DNA of 64,000 bases from DATMNI01 sp963817515 (GTDB lineage Bacteria > Acidobacteriota > Terriglobia > Bryobacterales > Bryobacteraceae), in assembly GCA_963817515.1 (NCBI GenBank), contig CAWFPJ010000023.1:620001-684000 (forward strand), given 5' to 3'. The translations under genes were made by a program, and so were the position numbers. The notes under the pieces are model-generated. The model saw only the letters and a list, made by a program, of their open reading frames with translations. It did no database searches and had not been told where the DNA came from. Below, piece by piece: positions 17,858-26,884 of the stretch (its first letter is position 1; the number at the start of each line of letters is the position of its first letter).

Positions 17858-19105
17858 TTACCTGGGCGGCGTGGCCAGAGTGAACCATTGTGATTCATAC
17901 CCCGCGGGCAAAACGTAACGGGGTTTGCCCGTGGGAAACAGGAAGTTTCCAACGTCCCACATCTCTACGCCGCGGCCCCGCCCGACCAGGTCCGCGCCCA
18001 GCCGCGAGGCCAACTCGACATCGCGAACCAGCCGGGCGGCGAAGGGCGATGACATACCCGTGAGCTCCAGCCGGTTGAACGAGATGGCGATCAGGAAATA
18101 GGGCGTTGGAATCAGATGGTGCTCGACGCGGGTAATGCGTCCACGAACCGTGGCGCCGGCCGGAATCAGCGGGCTGCTGGAACCGGACCGGCGGACGGCT
18201 TTAACCACTTTGGCCGACACCAGGTCTCCGGCGGCCGCGGTATCGGTGTCGATAGGTGCGTCAAGGGCCAGCTTGAGAGGCAGCCCGATGGTCAACGCCA
18301 CCGGCGCGCGCACAGTTGGCACGGGGGACGCCGCTTCCCCTGGGCCGCCCGTATCGAACAGCAGTTGGGATGCCGCCTGATACTCGCGGCAATCCGAGAA
18401 GCCGATTACGTTTCTAGCCACGTGCGTGTTGCGCATCAGCGTCTGGAGCCAGCCCTGGCGCGGCAGCAGAACGTCGCCATCGCCGATGTGAACGCGGTGG
18501 TAATCGAGCGTGGCGTCGGCCTGGCACATCGATGTTGCCGGCGGCAATTGGCCGGTCTGAATGGTCAGGCGTCGAAGGTCCAGCGAAACCGGATCGATCC
18601 AAAACGAACCGTCGTATGCCGTGGGCTGCCAGGATGCGCCCACCTTGACGTGGAAATGGCTGGCTTCGAGAGGCACGCGGTAGCGATACTCCAGAGCCAT
18701 TTGAGAGCCAGTGGAACTCTCGCCGGCATAGCTGAAAATGACGCCCGGATTGTCGAAGACATCCAGCAGGTAGGTGGCGAAAGCGCCGGCTCCGATGAGA
18801 CCACCACTGATGATCTCGTCCACGCCGCGCGCATCGAATCGCGTGGCACCCGGCCAGGAGTGAATCTCAGCCCCTTGGGAAACCGCGACCTCCAGCCGCA
18901 GGCGATCGGTGGATTCCAGATGCAGTTCATGATCCGCGGAACGCTGAAAATATCTTCGATCCACAGTCTCAATACAGGCATAGTTACCCAGACGGCGCGT
19001 CATGGCCTGCAGTTGGGCGCGCGCGGATTCCAACAGCTTTTCCGGATCGCGCGGGGTCTGCCCGCGCATCACGGCGACGGCGAGCAGAGACAAGGCGAAT
19101 CGCAT
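17858..19105 (-). CDS. Secreted protein of unknown function
   Basis: A 415-residue exported protein not recognised as a named family. It begins with a signal peptide (RFALSLLAVAVMRGQ), chosen because the ATG at 19105 lies after the end of the upstream Sel1 gene. An N-terminal block contains DPEKLLESARAQLQAMTRRLGNYACIETVDR, typical of secreted acidobacterial proteins of unknown role. The C-terminal half has KLALDAPIDTDTAAAGDLVSAKVVKAV and LIPAGATVRGRITRVEHH, resembling the beta-barrel segment of proteins where a storage or surface polymer modulus is set by DPAGD.V.A..., and ends in a WFTLATPPR strand. No catalytic motif is seen. Confidence 0.6.
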   Translation of the reverse strand: MRFALSLLAVAVMRGQTPRDPEKLLESARAQLQAMTRRLGNYACIETVDRRYFQRSADHELHLESTDRLRLEVAVSQGAEIHSWPGATRFDARGVDEIISGGLIGAGAFATYLLDVFDNPGVIFSYAGESSTGSQMALEYRYRVPLEASHFHVKVGASWQPTAYDGSFWIDPVSLDLRRLTIQTGQLPPATSMCQADATLDYHRVHIGDGDVLLPRQGWLQTLMRNTHVARNVIGFSDCREYQAASQLLFDTGGPGEAASPVPTVRAPVALTIGLPLKLALDAPIDTDTAAAGDLVSAKVVKAVRRSGSSSPLIPAGATVRGRITRVEHHLIPTPYFLIAISFNRLELTGMSSPFAARLVRDVELASRLGADLVGRGRGVEMWDVGNFLFPTGKPRYVLPAGYESQWFTLATPPR

Positions 19106-19143
19106 GGGCCATGCGGCACTCACGGGCGGTATGGAAGCCACCG

Positions 19144-19962
19144 TTACTGCTTGGGACTGACGGCCGCCTTTCGCGGCTTCCAATTCTGCGCGGCCTGGTC
19201 GGCAGCCGCAACCACATCGGGTTTGAGTTTGGCGGCTTCGGCGGTGCGAAGCTTCTCAACGCTTTTCTCGCCATGCAGGAAGGCCAGCGTCAGCCAAAAA
19301 TAAGCTCGCTGGTCGTCTGCCGCCATGCCGCTGCCGGTGGCGTAGCGCATTCCCAAGCGCGCCTGTGCCGGAGCGAAACCCTGGCTTGCGGCCGCGCGAA
19401 CCCAACGCGCAGCCTGCTCTTCATCGTGCGGTACGCCTTTGCCGGTGGCGTATAAGCGGCCCAGGTTGAATTGCGCCTCGGCGTGGCCCTTTTCCGCCGC
19501 CAGTTGATACCAATGAGCGGCCAGTTTTTGATCTTGCGCGATGCCGTAGCCTTCCACAATGGCCCATTCGGTCGGCGGGCCATTGGTGTCCGGTGTGTTC
19601 GCCAGCTGGAGCCAGCGAATAGCATCAGCCTCATCGCGCGGGACGCCCCATCCACGCGAGTACATTTGGCCCAACGCAAACTCGGCTTCGGCGTTGCCCT
19701 GCTCGGCGGCCTGCCGGTACCAGCGCGCGGCTTCAGTCATATCCCGCCGGACACCGAGCCCCTGCGCATAAAGAAGACCCAAATCGAACTGAGCCTCCGC
19801 CTGCCCGGCATCCGCCGCCGCTTTCCATTCGCGGAAGGCTTTGGCGTAATCCTTATTCCTGAAGGCCTCCATCCCCGCTGCTGTGTCGGCCCAGACCGGC
19901 AGTATACCCAACAGGATCGAACCCATACCCAACCACACGCTCAGTGACCTGCGATATTGCAT
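19144..19962 (-). CDS. Secreted Sel1-repeat protein
   Basis: A 272-residue exported protein with a signal peptide (SVWLGMGSILLGILPVWAD) followed by tandem Sel1/TPR-like repeats: AEAQFDLGLLYAQGLGVRRD..EAARWYRQAAEQG, AEAEFALGQMYSRGWGVPRD, AEAQFNLGRLYATGKGVPHD and APAQARLGMRYATGSGMAADD. Each unit is about 36 residues. Sel1 proteins act as scaffolds for protein complexes in the envelope or in signalling. The ATG at 19962 has AGGAG seven bases upstream, which settles the start against a much longer open frame. Its stop lies 38 bp before the unknown secreted gene on the same strand, so the two are probably co-transcribed. Confidence 0.9.
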   Translation of the reverse strand: MQYRRSLSVWLGMGSILLGILPVWADTAAGMEAFRNKDYAKAFREWKAAADAGQAEAQFDLGLLYAQGLGVRRDMTEAARWYRQAAEQGNAEAEFALGQMYSRGWGVPRDEADAIRWLQLANTPDTNGPPTEWAIVEGYGIAQDQKLAAHWYQLAAEKGHAEAQFNLGRLYATGKGVPHDEEQAARWVRAAASQGFAPAQARLGMRYATGSGMAADDQRAYFWLTLAFLHGEKSVEKLRTAEAAKLKPDVVAAADQAAQNWKPRKAAVSPKQ

Positions 19963-20107
19963 AATGTCTCCTTTTTGCAATAGCCGCTTGCTGAGTTGGT
20001 TGTAGCATGAATGCATCCCGCACGGAAGGGCGCGGGCCCGTTTGGGTGGCTGGGCTTGCGCGAAATTATCCATTTTCCGCCGGTGGATCGAACAGCTGGG
20101 CCCGGCC

Positions 20108-21154
20108 CTAAACCGGCGCCAGCAGCCCGGTGGCCGCCTCTGCCGCAGGCTCCAAACCGATCGGCTCCGCTGCCGGCTCAAAGCTGAACCAGCGGGCCAG
20201 CGCCTCATCGGCGATCTTGCGCCGCGCCATGATCTCGCGGCGCCGCTCCAACGCGGTGCGAAACGCAGCAGCCAAGTGCCAGAAGGCTGCCAGCGAGCGG
20301 GGTTCGGAAAGCAGACACCCCCCCACCACCAGCAGATCGCGCACGGTCATCGGCAGCCAGTAACGGCGATATATGCCCGGCGTGGCGTTCTTGATGCGCA
20401 TCAGGAAGCGGTTCTTCACCGAGTGCATGTTGATCGCGGGCGAGATGCAGCGGCGGTCCCCCGGCTTGGCCGTTCGCACGTGCCAGGCAACCGCCCCGGG
20501 CACATAAATGCATCGCCAGCCGAGCAGCTGGGCGCGCCAGGCTACGTCGGCATCCTCGCGGTAGGCGAAGAAATCCGGGTCGAAGAAGTCGCCTCCCACG
20601 GAAATGTCGTCGATCATCCGGCGCCGGTAAAGCGCCGCGGCGGCGCAAGCGCCGAAGACGTATTCGGCTCGATCGAAAGCCGGGCCATCGGGTTCTTGCC
20701 AGCCGCGGTCGAAGTGGCGCATGGCGGGGGTGAAATAGATACCCGCGGAATCGATGCGCCGTTCCGGCAGAGGTTCGAAGCCGGGGCCGATGGACAGCAG
20801 CTTTCCGCAGACCGCCCCGGCGCCCGGATCGCGCCGGCCGGCATCCATCAGGCTGCGAAGGAAGCCGGGCTCCATCAGAAGGTCAGGGTTGAGGGTGAGC
20901 ACCCAGCGGCCGCGGGTAGCGCGAATGGCCTGGTTTTGGCCCGCGGCGAAACCCACGTTATCTACGTTTCGAATGACGCGAATCCGCCCGCGGTAGCCGT
21001 CCAGGATTTCGCCGGTGGCGTCCGCCGAGGCGTTGTCCACCACCACCACGTCCAGGCGCACGCCCTCCTGCGCAAGAAGGGCATCCAGGCAGCGCCGGAT
21101 GTATTTGCTGCTGTTAAAAGTAACAATGGAAACGCCTATTGTGGAATCCGGCAT
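20108..21154 (-). CDS. Family 2 glycosyltransferase (GT-A fold)
   Basis: A 348-residue cytoplasmic glycosyltransferase of the GT2/rhamnosyltransferase group. The GT-A core starts with SIVTFNSSKYIRRCLDALLAQ, continues through VVDNASADATGEILDGY and the nucleotide-sugar/metal motif LTLNPDLLMEPG, and includes the acceptor region DFFAYREDADVAWRAQLLGWR, where ED is the usual catalytic base site. No membrane segment is present apart from weak hydrophobic patches near the C-terminus. It resembles enzymes that add rhamnose or similar sugars to surface polysaccharide. It stands alone; the nearest polysaccharide-linked gene is not visible. The ATG at 21154 fits the domain start. Confidence 0.88.
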   Translation of the reverse strand: MPDSTIGVSIVTFNSSKYIRRCLDALLAQEGVRLDVVVVDNASADATGEILDGYRGRIRVIRNVDNVGFAAGQNQAIRATRGRWVLTLNPDLLMEPGFLRSLMDAGRRDPGAGAVCGKLLSIGPGFEPLPERRIDSAGIYFTPAMRHFDRGWQEPDGPAFDRAEYVFGACAAAALYRRRMIDDISVGGDFFDPDFFAYREDADVAWRAQLLGWRCIYVPGAVAWHVRTAKPGDRRCISPAINMHSVKNRFLMRIKNATPGIYRRYWLPMTVRDLLVVGGCLLSEPRSLAAFWHLAAAFRTALERRREIMARRKIADEALARWFSFEPAAEPIGLEPAAEAATGLLAPV

Positions 21155-21191
21155 CGGCTAATCATTTCAAAGACCTTGAAGTGCTACATTC

Positions 21192-21227
21192 CAACTACAG
21201 CGAATTATCTTGGCAAAGGTGTAGTTG
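21192..21227. promoter_or_regulatory. Inverted repeat CAACTACA / TGTAGTTG upstream of the sigma factor gene
   Basis: Eight-base arms separated by 20 bp lie 35 bp before the sigma gene start. They could be a regulator site or a weak hairpin in the leader; no T-tract follows. Confidence 0.35.
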
Positions 21228-21261
21228 AAAACATTTCACGGGTGTCTTAGGTGTAGAGGGG

Positions 21262-21816
21262 ATGTCATTATTTCCGCACGGCGAACAATTCGTGGGCATA
21301 ATCCGGCAGGAGCGAACCGGCACAACCTTGCAGGATCAGGTGGCCCGCTTGTTCGAGGAGGCGCGCGATGACGTCTATCGCTACCTGCTCACCCTCGGCC
21401 TTCACCCTCCACGGGCGCAGGAGGCCGCCCAAGAGGTGTTTCTTCGCCTGTATGCCACTTTGCGCAAAGGAGAAGAAATTCAAAACCCGCGAGCTTGGAT
21501 CTTTCGGGTGGCGCACAACCTGGGGCTCAAGATCAGGGCCCGCCAGAATTCCGAGGAGCTTTACGACCCTGAACTGGGCCAGCGGTATGCCACGCAGCAG
21601 GAAACACCCGAGAGTGAGTTAATCGATCGCCAACGTATGTCACGGTTTCACAGCGCGGTAGAAGGCCTTTCGGAACAGCAGCGGCGCTGCCTGTTTCTGC
21701 GTATGGAAGGGCTGAGGTATCCCGAAATCGGTTCCGCGCTGGGCATCAGCGCTTCCGCCGTGGGAGAATTCCTGCGCCGCGCAATGGTGCGGTTGAAAAA
21801 GGTGCGCTATGAGTAA
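21262..21816 (+). CDS. ECF-type RNA polymerase sigma factor
   Basis: A 184-residue extracytoplasmic-function sigma factor. Region 2 is DQVARLFEEARDDVYRYLLTLGLHPPRAQEAAQEVFLRLYATL; the loop NPRAWIFRVAHNLGLKIRAR marks the end of region 2; region 4 is GLSEQQRRCLFLRMEGLRYPEIGSALGISASAVGEFLRRAMVRLKK, with the DNA-recognition helix around SASAVGEFLRRAM. The start ATG at 21262 leaves a 20-residue leader before region 2. It overlaps the downstream anti-sigma gene by 8 bp and then a TonB-dependent receptor follows, so it probably controls uptake or surface functions. The signal is unknown. Confidence 0.94.
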   Translation: MSLFPHGEQFVGIIRQERTGTTLQDQVARLFEEARDDVYRYLLTLGLHPPRAQEAAQEVFLRLYATLRKGEEIQNPRAWIFRVAHNLGLKIRARQNSEELYDPELGQRYATQQETPESELIDRQRMSRFHSAVEGLSEQQRRCLFLRMEGLRYPEIGSALGISASAVGEFLRRAMVRLKKVRYE

Positions 21817-22180
21817 TCTGGAAATGCGCCACCTGGAAGACGGCCAGTTGATGCGCTACCTGGATGGCGAACTGACCCGGCGCAAATCCCGCCAGGTTCG
21901 CGAACACCTGGAAGCATGCTGGCAGTGCCGCACGGAACTGGAAGGATTGCAGGCGGCGGTTGCGGATTGCGTACGGTATCGCAAGAACGTTCTGGGCGCT
22001 TGTCTGCCGCCGCCCCCCGAGCCGTGGCAAGACCTGTCGCGGGGATTCGACCGGATCGACTCGGCTCTGGGAGGTGGATCGCTGGCGGCGCGTGTGCTTC
22101 GCGCTTTGACACCCCGGGGCTTTGACACCCGGGGCTTTGATACCCGGGACCTGGACCCCCAGGGCGCATTTACTGGTTAA
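21809..22180 (+). CDS. Anti-sigma factor, N-terminal zinc-finger part (frame broken downstream)
   Basis: A 123-residue product with the ZAS-type anti-sigma fold: LEDGQLMRYLDGELTRRKSRQVREHLEACWQCRTELEGLQAAVADC contains the H..xC..C zinc motif (HLEACWQC) that grips the ECF factor. It is translated from an ATG overlapping the sigma gene. The coding sense then runs into a 15-bp tandem repeat, where one unit has an extra C; after that the natural continuation (membrane helix and long extracytoplasmic part) is in the next frame, starting at 22122. As it stands this product lacks the membrane anchor. Read together, the two pieces look like one ancestral anti-sigma protein. Confidence 0.85.
   Translation: MSNLEMRHLEDGQLMRYLDGELTRRKSRQVREHLEACWQCRTELEGLQAAVADCVRYRKNVLGACLPPPPEPWQDLSRGFDRIDSALGGGSLAARVLRALTPRGFDTRGFDTRDLDPQGAFTG
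22104..22149 (+). repeat. Three tandem CTTTGACACCCGGGG units, first one 16 bp instead of 15
   Basis: Unit 1 (22104-22119, with CCCC) is one base longer than units 2 (22120-22134) and 3 (22135-22149, with GATACCC). The surplus C shifts the frame between the zinc-finger part and the membrane part of the anti-sigma factor. Removing it makes the frame continuous, with TPGAL-type repeats between the domains. Confidence 0.85.
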
Positions 22181-23630
22181 GTGCGCGGCCACCTTGGCTG
22201 TGCTGGCGGTAGTAGCGGGAGTCGCATTCCACCAGTTGCAAGAAGCGCCTTCGGTGGAGGCGGCCGCATTGCTCAAGCGGGCGGTGGCGGTGTCGGAAAT
22301 CCGGCCGCACGCAGGGCGCAAGGTCCGGATCACGACGCGGACCGTGCAGATGACCAAAGTGATCGGGTCAAGCGGATCGCTCAAGCCGGCGGCTGCCGGG
22401 GAACCGGAATTGGAGAAAATGTTTCGCTCCGCCAGGTATGACTGGGACGACCCGCTGAGCGCCAGATCATACTCCCAGTGGCGCGACCATCTTACCGCCA
22501 AAGAGGATTCAGTAAACAAGGTGGAAGACCGGCAGGAGCCGGAGCGCAACACCTACGAGATCAAGACCGCCACGGAGAACGGAGACCTTGTGGCGGCCAC
22601 CCTGACACTACGGATGACCGACTTCGAGCCCATCGCAGGGCGCTTCGAATTCCGCAACCGGGACTGGGTGGAAATGACGGAATTGGTAGACCAGCAAACA
22701 CAGCCCGCAAGCACTATAGCTGGAACCACCGGCGGCATGCCTCGCCAACCTGGTATGCCGCCGGCTTTTATTGCATCCCCTGTTACAACCCAGGCCGAAG
22801 CGAACCAGCCTGCCGGTTTCTCCGCGGAATTAAAGGTAGTGGAAGCCCTCCATCAGGTGGGCGCCGATTTGGGAGATCCGGTGGAGATCAGCCGCGATGG
22901 GCGGCGGGTGCTGGTAAGCGGCACTGGTATTCCTTCCAAACGCCAGGAACAACTTCATGCCGTGCTGGACCCGCTGCCCGACGTGGTGGTGCGGTTCGCC
23001 GACCCGACTTTCCCCGCAAGTGCGACTTTCCCCGCAAGTGCAACACCGGTTCATACGGAACCGGCAACTCGTGATGCGGGCGGCCCCGAACATAGACAGT
23101 TACAGGCGCGAATTGAAGAACGCCTGGGAGGCCGTCCGCAATTCGAGCACTTCAGCGGACAATTATTAGATTGGACCGATTCCGCGATGGCCCGGGCCTA
23201 CGCGCTGCGTCGGCTGGCACAGGAATTCGGACCGGCTGCCGAGAGCCAGATGAGCACTGGTGACCGGAGCGCCCTTCGTGCCCTGGGCCGCGAACACCTG
23301 ATCGTATTCGCCCGCGAATCCGCGCGGATTGACGCTACCCTAGGCCCAGTCCTTACGCCCGAAGTGCGACTGCCGCTGGCTGACGCGCGCGGCTCCGATC
23401 AGAGTCTCTTAGCGCCGGGCGCAGCGGCGTGGCAACCGGCTGCAGAGGAATTGCTGAGCACGGCACGCCGCGTGGAAGCGCTGCTGGCCGTGGTACTGGG
23501 AGTAGCGCCGGGCGACCCCGCCGCGGACGATGCGCCCCGGCAACTCATGGCTGGAATGGCGCGGTTAAATATCAGCATCGAGCGCTGCCAACATCTTCTG
23601 CTGCACGACGACGTTGGCGCTGGCAAATAG
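22122..23630 (+). CDS. Anti-sigma factor C-terminal part: membrane helix and extracytoplasmic region
   Basis: A 502-residue open frame that begins inside the tandem repeat. A single membrane helix (LLVKCAATLAVLAVVAGVAF) lies about residues 17-36; the rest is extracytoplasmic and rich in Pro, Ala and Glu, with ETRPQ-type repeats such as FPASATFPASAT from an 18-bp duplication. A region around ARYDWDDPLSARSYSQWRDHLTAKEDSVNKVED is conserved in my memory of acidobacterial anti-sigma factors that sit between an ECF gene and a TBDR. It probably senses the state of the receptor or envelope. On its own it has an ATG (M at 22122) without an obvious ribosome site, so independent translation is uncertain; frameshift or pseudogene are alternatives. 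Confidence 0.6.
   Translation: MTPGALIPGTWTPRAHLLVKCAATLAVLAVVAGVAFHQLQEAPSVEAAALLKRAVAVSEIRPHAGRKVRITTRTVQMTKVIGSSGSLKPAAAGEPELEKMFRSARYDWDDPLSARSYSQWRDHLTAKEDSVNKVEDRQEPERNTYEIKTATENGDLVAATLTLRMTDFEPIAGRFEFRNRDWVEMTELVDQQTQPASTIAGTTGGMPRQPGMPPAFIASPVTTQAEANQPAGFSAELKVVEALHQVGADLGDPVEISRDGRRVLVSGTGIPSKRQEQLHAVLDPLPDVVVRFADPTFPASATFPASATPVHTEPATRDAGGPEHRQLQARIEERLGGRPQFEHFSGQLLDWTDSAMARAYALRRLAQEFGPAAESQMSTGDRSALRALGREHLIVFARESARIDATLGPVLTPEVRLPLADARGSDQSLLAPGAAAWQPAAEELLSTARRVEALLAVVLGVAPGDPAADDAPRQLMAGMARLNISIERCQHLLLHDDVGAGK
23005..23040 (+). repeat. 18-bp perfect tandem duplication CGACTTTCCCCGCAAGTG
   Basis: Two adjacent identical 18-bp units encode the FPASAT/FPASAT segment of the anti-sigma C-terminal part. 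The frame is maintained, so this is a length polymorphism rather than a break. Confidence 0.9.
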
Positions 23631-23675
23631 CATTAAGCACTACCGGCCTGTTCTGTCGTAACATTAGGCAGAACA

Positions 23676-26600
23676 ATGAATGCCGGGCGCTTGATCACAG
23701 CCTGTTTCGCTTGCCTGATCTGCTGCGCTCCCGCGCCGGCACAACGGTTCGCGTACCTCTACGGCCGCGTTTTAGATCCCTCGGAAGCCGCCGTCACCGA
23801 TGCCGTAGTCACAGTGGTGAACGACGAGACTGGTTTTCGACGCACCACGCAGACGCAATCGGACGGCGAGTACGTGGTAAGTTCCCTGCAGCCGGGTTTC
23901 TATAAAGTGGCGGTGCGCAAGGACGGTTTCCCCACCATGATCCGCTTCAATGTGAAGCTGGAAACCCGGCAGCCGGCGCGCGTCGATTTCACGCTCTCCG
24001 TGGGAGCCGTGCAAGAAACCATCACGGTGGAGGGCACCGCGCCCCTGCTGGGCCAGGAGGATGCCTCCATCGGGGTGCGCGTATCTCACGACGAATTGCA
24101 GCGCCTGCCCCTGAACGGCCGAGGTTTGCTGAGCCTTCTGGAGCTTGCGCCCGGAACCAACGTAACCCCGGCCACCCGCGGCGAGGCCGGCCAATTCACG
24201 TCCAACGGGCAGCGGCCCAACGCCAACTATTTCACGGTGGACGGCGTAAGTGCCAATACCGGCGTGACGGCCGGCGGCTTGCCCGCTCAGGCTACCGGCG
24301 GAGTGCTGCCGCCGCTGAGCGCTTTCGGCAGCCTGGATTCAGTGCTGCCGCTGGAGGCGGTGGATGAACTCCGCGTGCAAACTTCCAATGAGGGTTCGGA
24401 GATGGGCAGGTTGCCCGGGGCCTCCGTCTTGCTAGTCAGCCGTTCGGGCACGAATGACGTTCACGGCTCGGTGGTCTACCGGTTCCGGCATGAACTGCTG
24501 GCCGCCAATGACTGGTTCGCGAACACTTCCGGCGCCGGACGCGCTCCGCTGCGGTTGCAGGATGTGGCCCCATCACTGGGTGGACCGATTCGCCGCGACC
24601 ACACCTTTTTCTTTTTGTCTTACCAGCACATGCTCTTGCGCGGACCATACGTATGGCAGCAGCCGGTGCCCTCGCTGGCCACGCGGCAGGCTGCTCCGGA
24701 ATGGCTTCAGCCGGCGCTCAATCTGTTTCCCGCGCCCAACGGACCCGAGTTAGGAAACGGACTAGCGGCCTGGAGCGGGCGCAACATCCGCCCGTCGCAA
24801 CTGGATTCGGGGATTGCGCGGCTGGACCATGCGTTGACGGCCAATGCAACTCTCTTCGCGCGGTATAACGATTCGCCTTCTTCCAATGAATTTGGCAGCA
24901 CCGAGGTGAACCGCCTGGACCTGCGATTCCAGAGCGCCACCGTGGGCCTCAACCTTCGCCCGGCGGCCAGCCTGGCGCTGGACTTTCGCGTCAACGAATC
25001 GCAGTCCACGGCGCATTCCACCTGGACCCGGACGGGCGACCCGGTTCCTTCCGGATGTGAGCTGGAGCCGTTGACGTCTTTCCTGTTCGGCAACATGGTT
25101 TCATGCAATTCTCTGGTGCGGTTTTCAATCGGCGGCGTGGGCCAGGTGGTAACCGGCCGCGAGGGCGACCGCAAACAGAGGCAGTTCCAGATAGTGCAAT
25201 CCACGGTTTGGAATCGAGGCGCGCATGCGCTGCGGTTTGGCGTGGACTACCGGCGGATGATACCGATCCGGCGCGACGCCACGGGAACGCTGAGCGTAAT
25301 CGCCGACGACATTACTCAAGTAACGGACAAGCGCAACCTCTGGCTGGGACAGTCACCCGCGGTGAACGCCTCCACGGAGGTGAGTGAGCTTTCGTTGTGG
25401 GTGCAGGATACGTGGCAGGTGTCGAAGCGGCTGACTATCACGCCGGGGCTGCGATGGGAGTTCAACCCGGCGCCGGTTCCGGCCGACAGCAACACGCTTT
25501 TCCTCGATACCTCCACAAACACGCTGTTTGACGGACTGCACCGGCCGCTCTGGCCAAACTCGTATTTTAACTTCGCGCCGCGCCTGGGCGCCGCCTTGCG
25601 CCTCTCAAAGAACGGCGGCACCGTGTTGCGAATGGGCGGCGGGCTGTTTTACGACTCCAGCCTGAGTATCGCGACGGACCTGATTAATAGTGGACCATTT
25701 AGCGTCACTCAGTTCTTCAGCGGGCGCAACGGATTGTTCTCCACCGAGCTAAGCTACGGCTTCATGCCGGATTTGCGGCTGCCGCGGCTGGTGGAATGGA
25801 ATGTTACGTTGGACCACGCCCTCAGCGCGCAGGACGTGGTGTCGCTGGGCTATGTCGGCTCGGCCGGCCGGTACCTGATCCGCCGCGAACTCGGCGGCCC
25901 CGGCAGCAGCCCGACATCTGTGACGGCACTGACCACCAACAATGGTTCGTCGGACTATCAGGGGCTGCAGGTGCAATACCGCAGGCGGGTGCTGGAGGGT
26001 TTTGAAGCGCTGATGTCGTATTCGTGGTCGCATTCGATGGACAACGATTCGAGCGATGCGTTCCTGGTGTGGGCCGGGCCCGGAGCCGGTGCAACGCGCG
26101 ACCGGGCATCTTCGGATTTCGACCTGCGTCACTCTTTGGCCGGCTGGCTGACCTATACATTCGCGAAGAAGCCAACTGTAGCGGCCCGTTATTTAGGGGG
26201 CTGGGCGGTGGACGGAGTGGTTCGCGCGCGCAGCGGCTTCCCGATTTCAGTGTTGGACAACGAGGAATACCAGGGAGTGGGCCTGGCCAACGCATTCCGC
26301 CCCAACCTCCTGCCGGGCCAGCCGGTCTGGATTGCGGACGCCGCGGCCCCGGGCGGAAGGCTCATCAATGCGGCCGCATTTCAGACAACCGCTCCGGGCG
26401 TACAGGGTAATCTCGGGCGGAATGCCATTACGGGTTTCGGAATGTCGCAGGTGGATCTGGCGCTGCGGCGCGAGTTCCGATTGGGGGAGCGCCATTCGAT
26501 TCAGGTCAGGATGGAGGCATTCAACGCTTTCAACCACGCCAATTTCGCCGACCCGGTGAAGTATCTAAGCAGCCCGATTTTTGGCCAATCGACCTCGATG

Positions 26601-26705
26601 CTGAACCTTATGTTGGGCACCGGCAGCCCCGGCAGCGGCCTCTCGCCGATTCTGCAAACCGGCGGCGCAAGATCTTTGCAGGGTTCGCTCCGGTTCCGGT
26701 TCTGA
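23676..26705 (+). CDS. TonB-dependent receptor-like outer-membrane protein with carboxypeptidase-regulatory-like domain
   Basis: A 1009-residue outer-membrane protein of the Oar-like/TonB-dependent group. After a signal peptide (LITACFACLICCAPAPAQ) comes the regulatory-like beta-sandwich (FAYLYGRVLDPSEAAVTDAVVTVVNDETGFRRTT.. to ..DGFPTM), then the plug with PLNGRGLLSLLELAPG, YFTVDGVSAN, and the long beta-barrel ending in LQGSLRFRF, which has the terminal aromatic residue needed for Bam insertion. Tell-tale strands of this group include SGTNDVHGSVVYRFRHELLAANDWF and GGPIRRDHTFFFLSYQ. No TonB box is obvious. It follows the ECF/anti-sigma genes by 45 bp, so it is the likely regulated target. The ligand is unknown. 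Confidence 0.9.
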   Translation: MNAGRLITACFACLICCAPAPAQRFAYLYGRVLDPSEAAVTDAVVTVVNDETGFRRTTQTQSDGEYVVSSLQPGFYKVAVRKDGFPTMIRFNVKLETRQPARVDFTLSVGAVQETITVEGTAPLLGQEDASIGVRVSHDELQRLPLNGRGLLSLLELAPGTNVTPATRGEAGQFTSNGQRPNANYFTVDGVSANTGVTAGGLPAQATGGVLPPLSAFGSLDSVLPLEAVDELRVQTSNEGSEMGRLPGASVLLVSRSGTNDVHGSVVYRFRHELLAANDWFANTSGAGRAPLRLQDVAPSLGGPIRRDHTFFFLSYQHMLLRGPYVWQQPVPSLATRQAAPEWLQPALNLFPAPNGPELGNGLAAWSGRNIRPSQLDSGIARLDHALTANATLFARYNDSPSSNEFGSTEVNRLDLRFQSATVGLNLRPAASLALDFRVNESQSTAHSTWTRTGDPVPSGCELEPLTSFLFGNMVSCNSLVRFSIGGVGQVVTGREGDRKQRQFQIVQSTVWNRGAHALRFGVDYRRMIPIRRDATGTLSVIADDITQVTDKRNLWLGQSPAVNASTEVSELSLWVQDTWQVSKRLTITPGLRWEFNPAPVPADSNTLFLDTSTNTLFDGLHRPLWPNSYFNFAPRLGAALRLSKNGGTVLRMGGGLFYDSSLSIATDLINSGPFSVTQFFSGRNGLFSTELSYGFMPDLRLPRLVEWNVTLDHALSAQDVVSLGYVGSAGRYLIRRELGGPGSSPTSVTALTTNNGSSDYQGLQVQYRRRVLEGFEALMSYSWSHSMDNDSSDAFLVWAGPGAGATRDRASSDFDLRHSLAGWLTYTFAKKPTVAARYLGGWAVDGVVRARSGFPISVLDNEEYQGVGLANAFRPNLLPGQPVWIADAAAPGGRLINAAAFQTTAPGVQGNLGRNAITGFGMSQVDLALRREFRLGERHSIQVRMEAFNAFNHANFADPVKYLSSPIFGQSTSMLNLMLGTGSPGSGLSPILQTGGARSLQGSLRFRF

Positions 26706-26806
26706 ACGCCAAAACAGAAGCCGTGTTAGACTCATAAGTGCTCGGTGACGCAAACTGGCAACCCCAATCGGCCAGGGCGGAATGAGCGTTGTGTTCTCCA
26801 CATTTT

Positions 26807-26884
26807 CGGGCTGTGGCGCAGCCTGGCTAGCGCGCTTGCTTGGGGTGCAAGAGGTCCCGAGTTCAAATCTCGGCAGCCCGACCA
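26807..26884 (+). tRNA. tRNA-Pro(GGG)
   Basis: A complete cloverleaf. Acceptor stem CGGGCTG (26807-26813) pairs with CAGCCCG (26874-26880). The D stem GCGC (26816-26819 and 26830-26833), anticodon stem CTTGC/GCAAG with loop TTGGGGT giving anticodon GGG at 26842-26844, and T stem CCGAG/CTCGG with TTCAAAT loop are all intact. A discriminator A and encoded CCA end the gene at 26884. Accessory DNA begins right after it, as at a typical integration site. Confidence 0.97.

Noticed and set aside
20042..21250. 402-codon frame opposite the glycosyltransferase
   Set aside because: Overlaps a clear GT2 gene on the other strand and has no family pattern.
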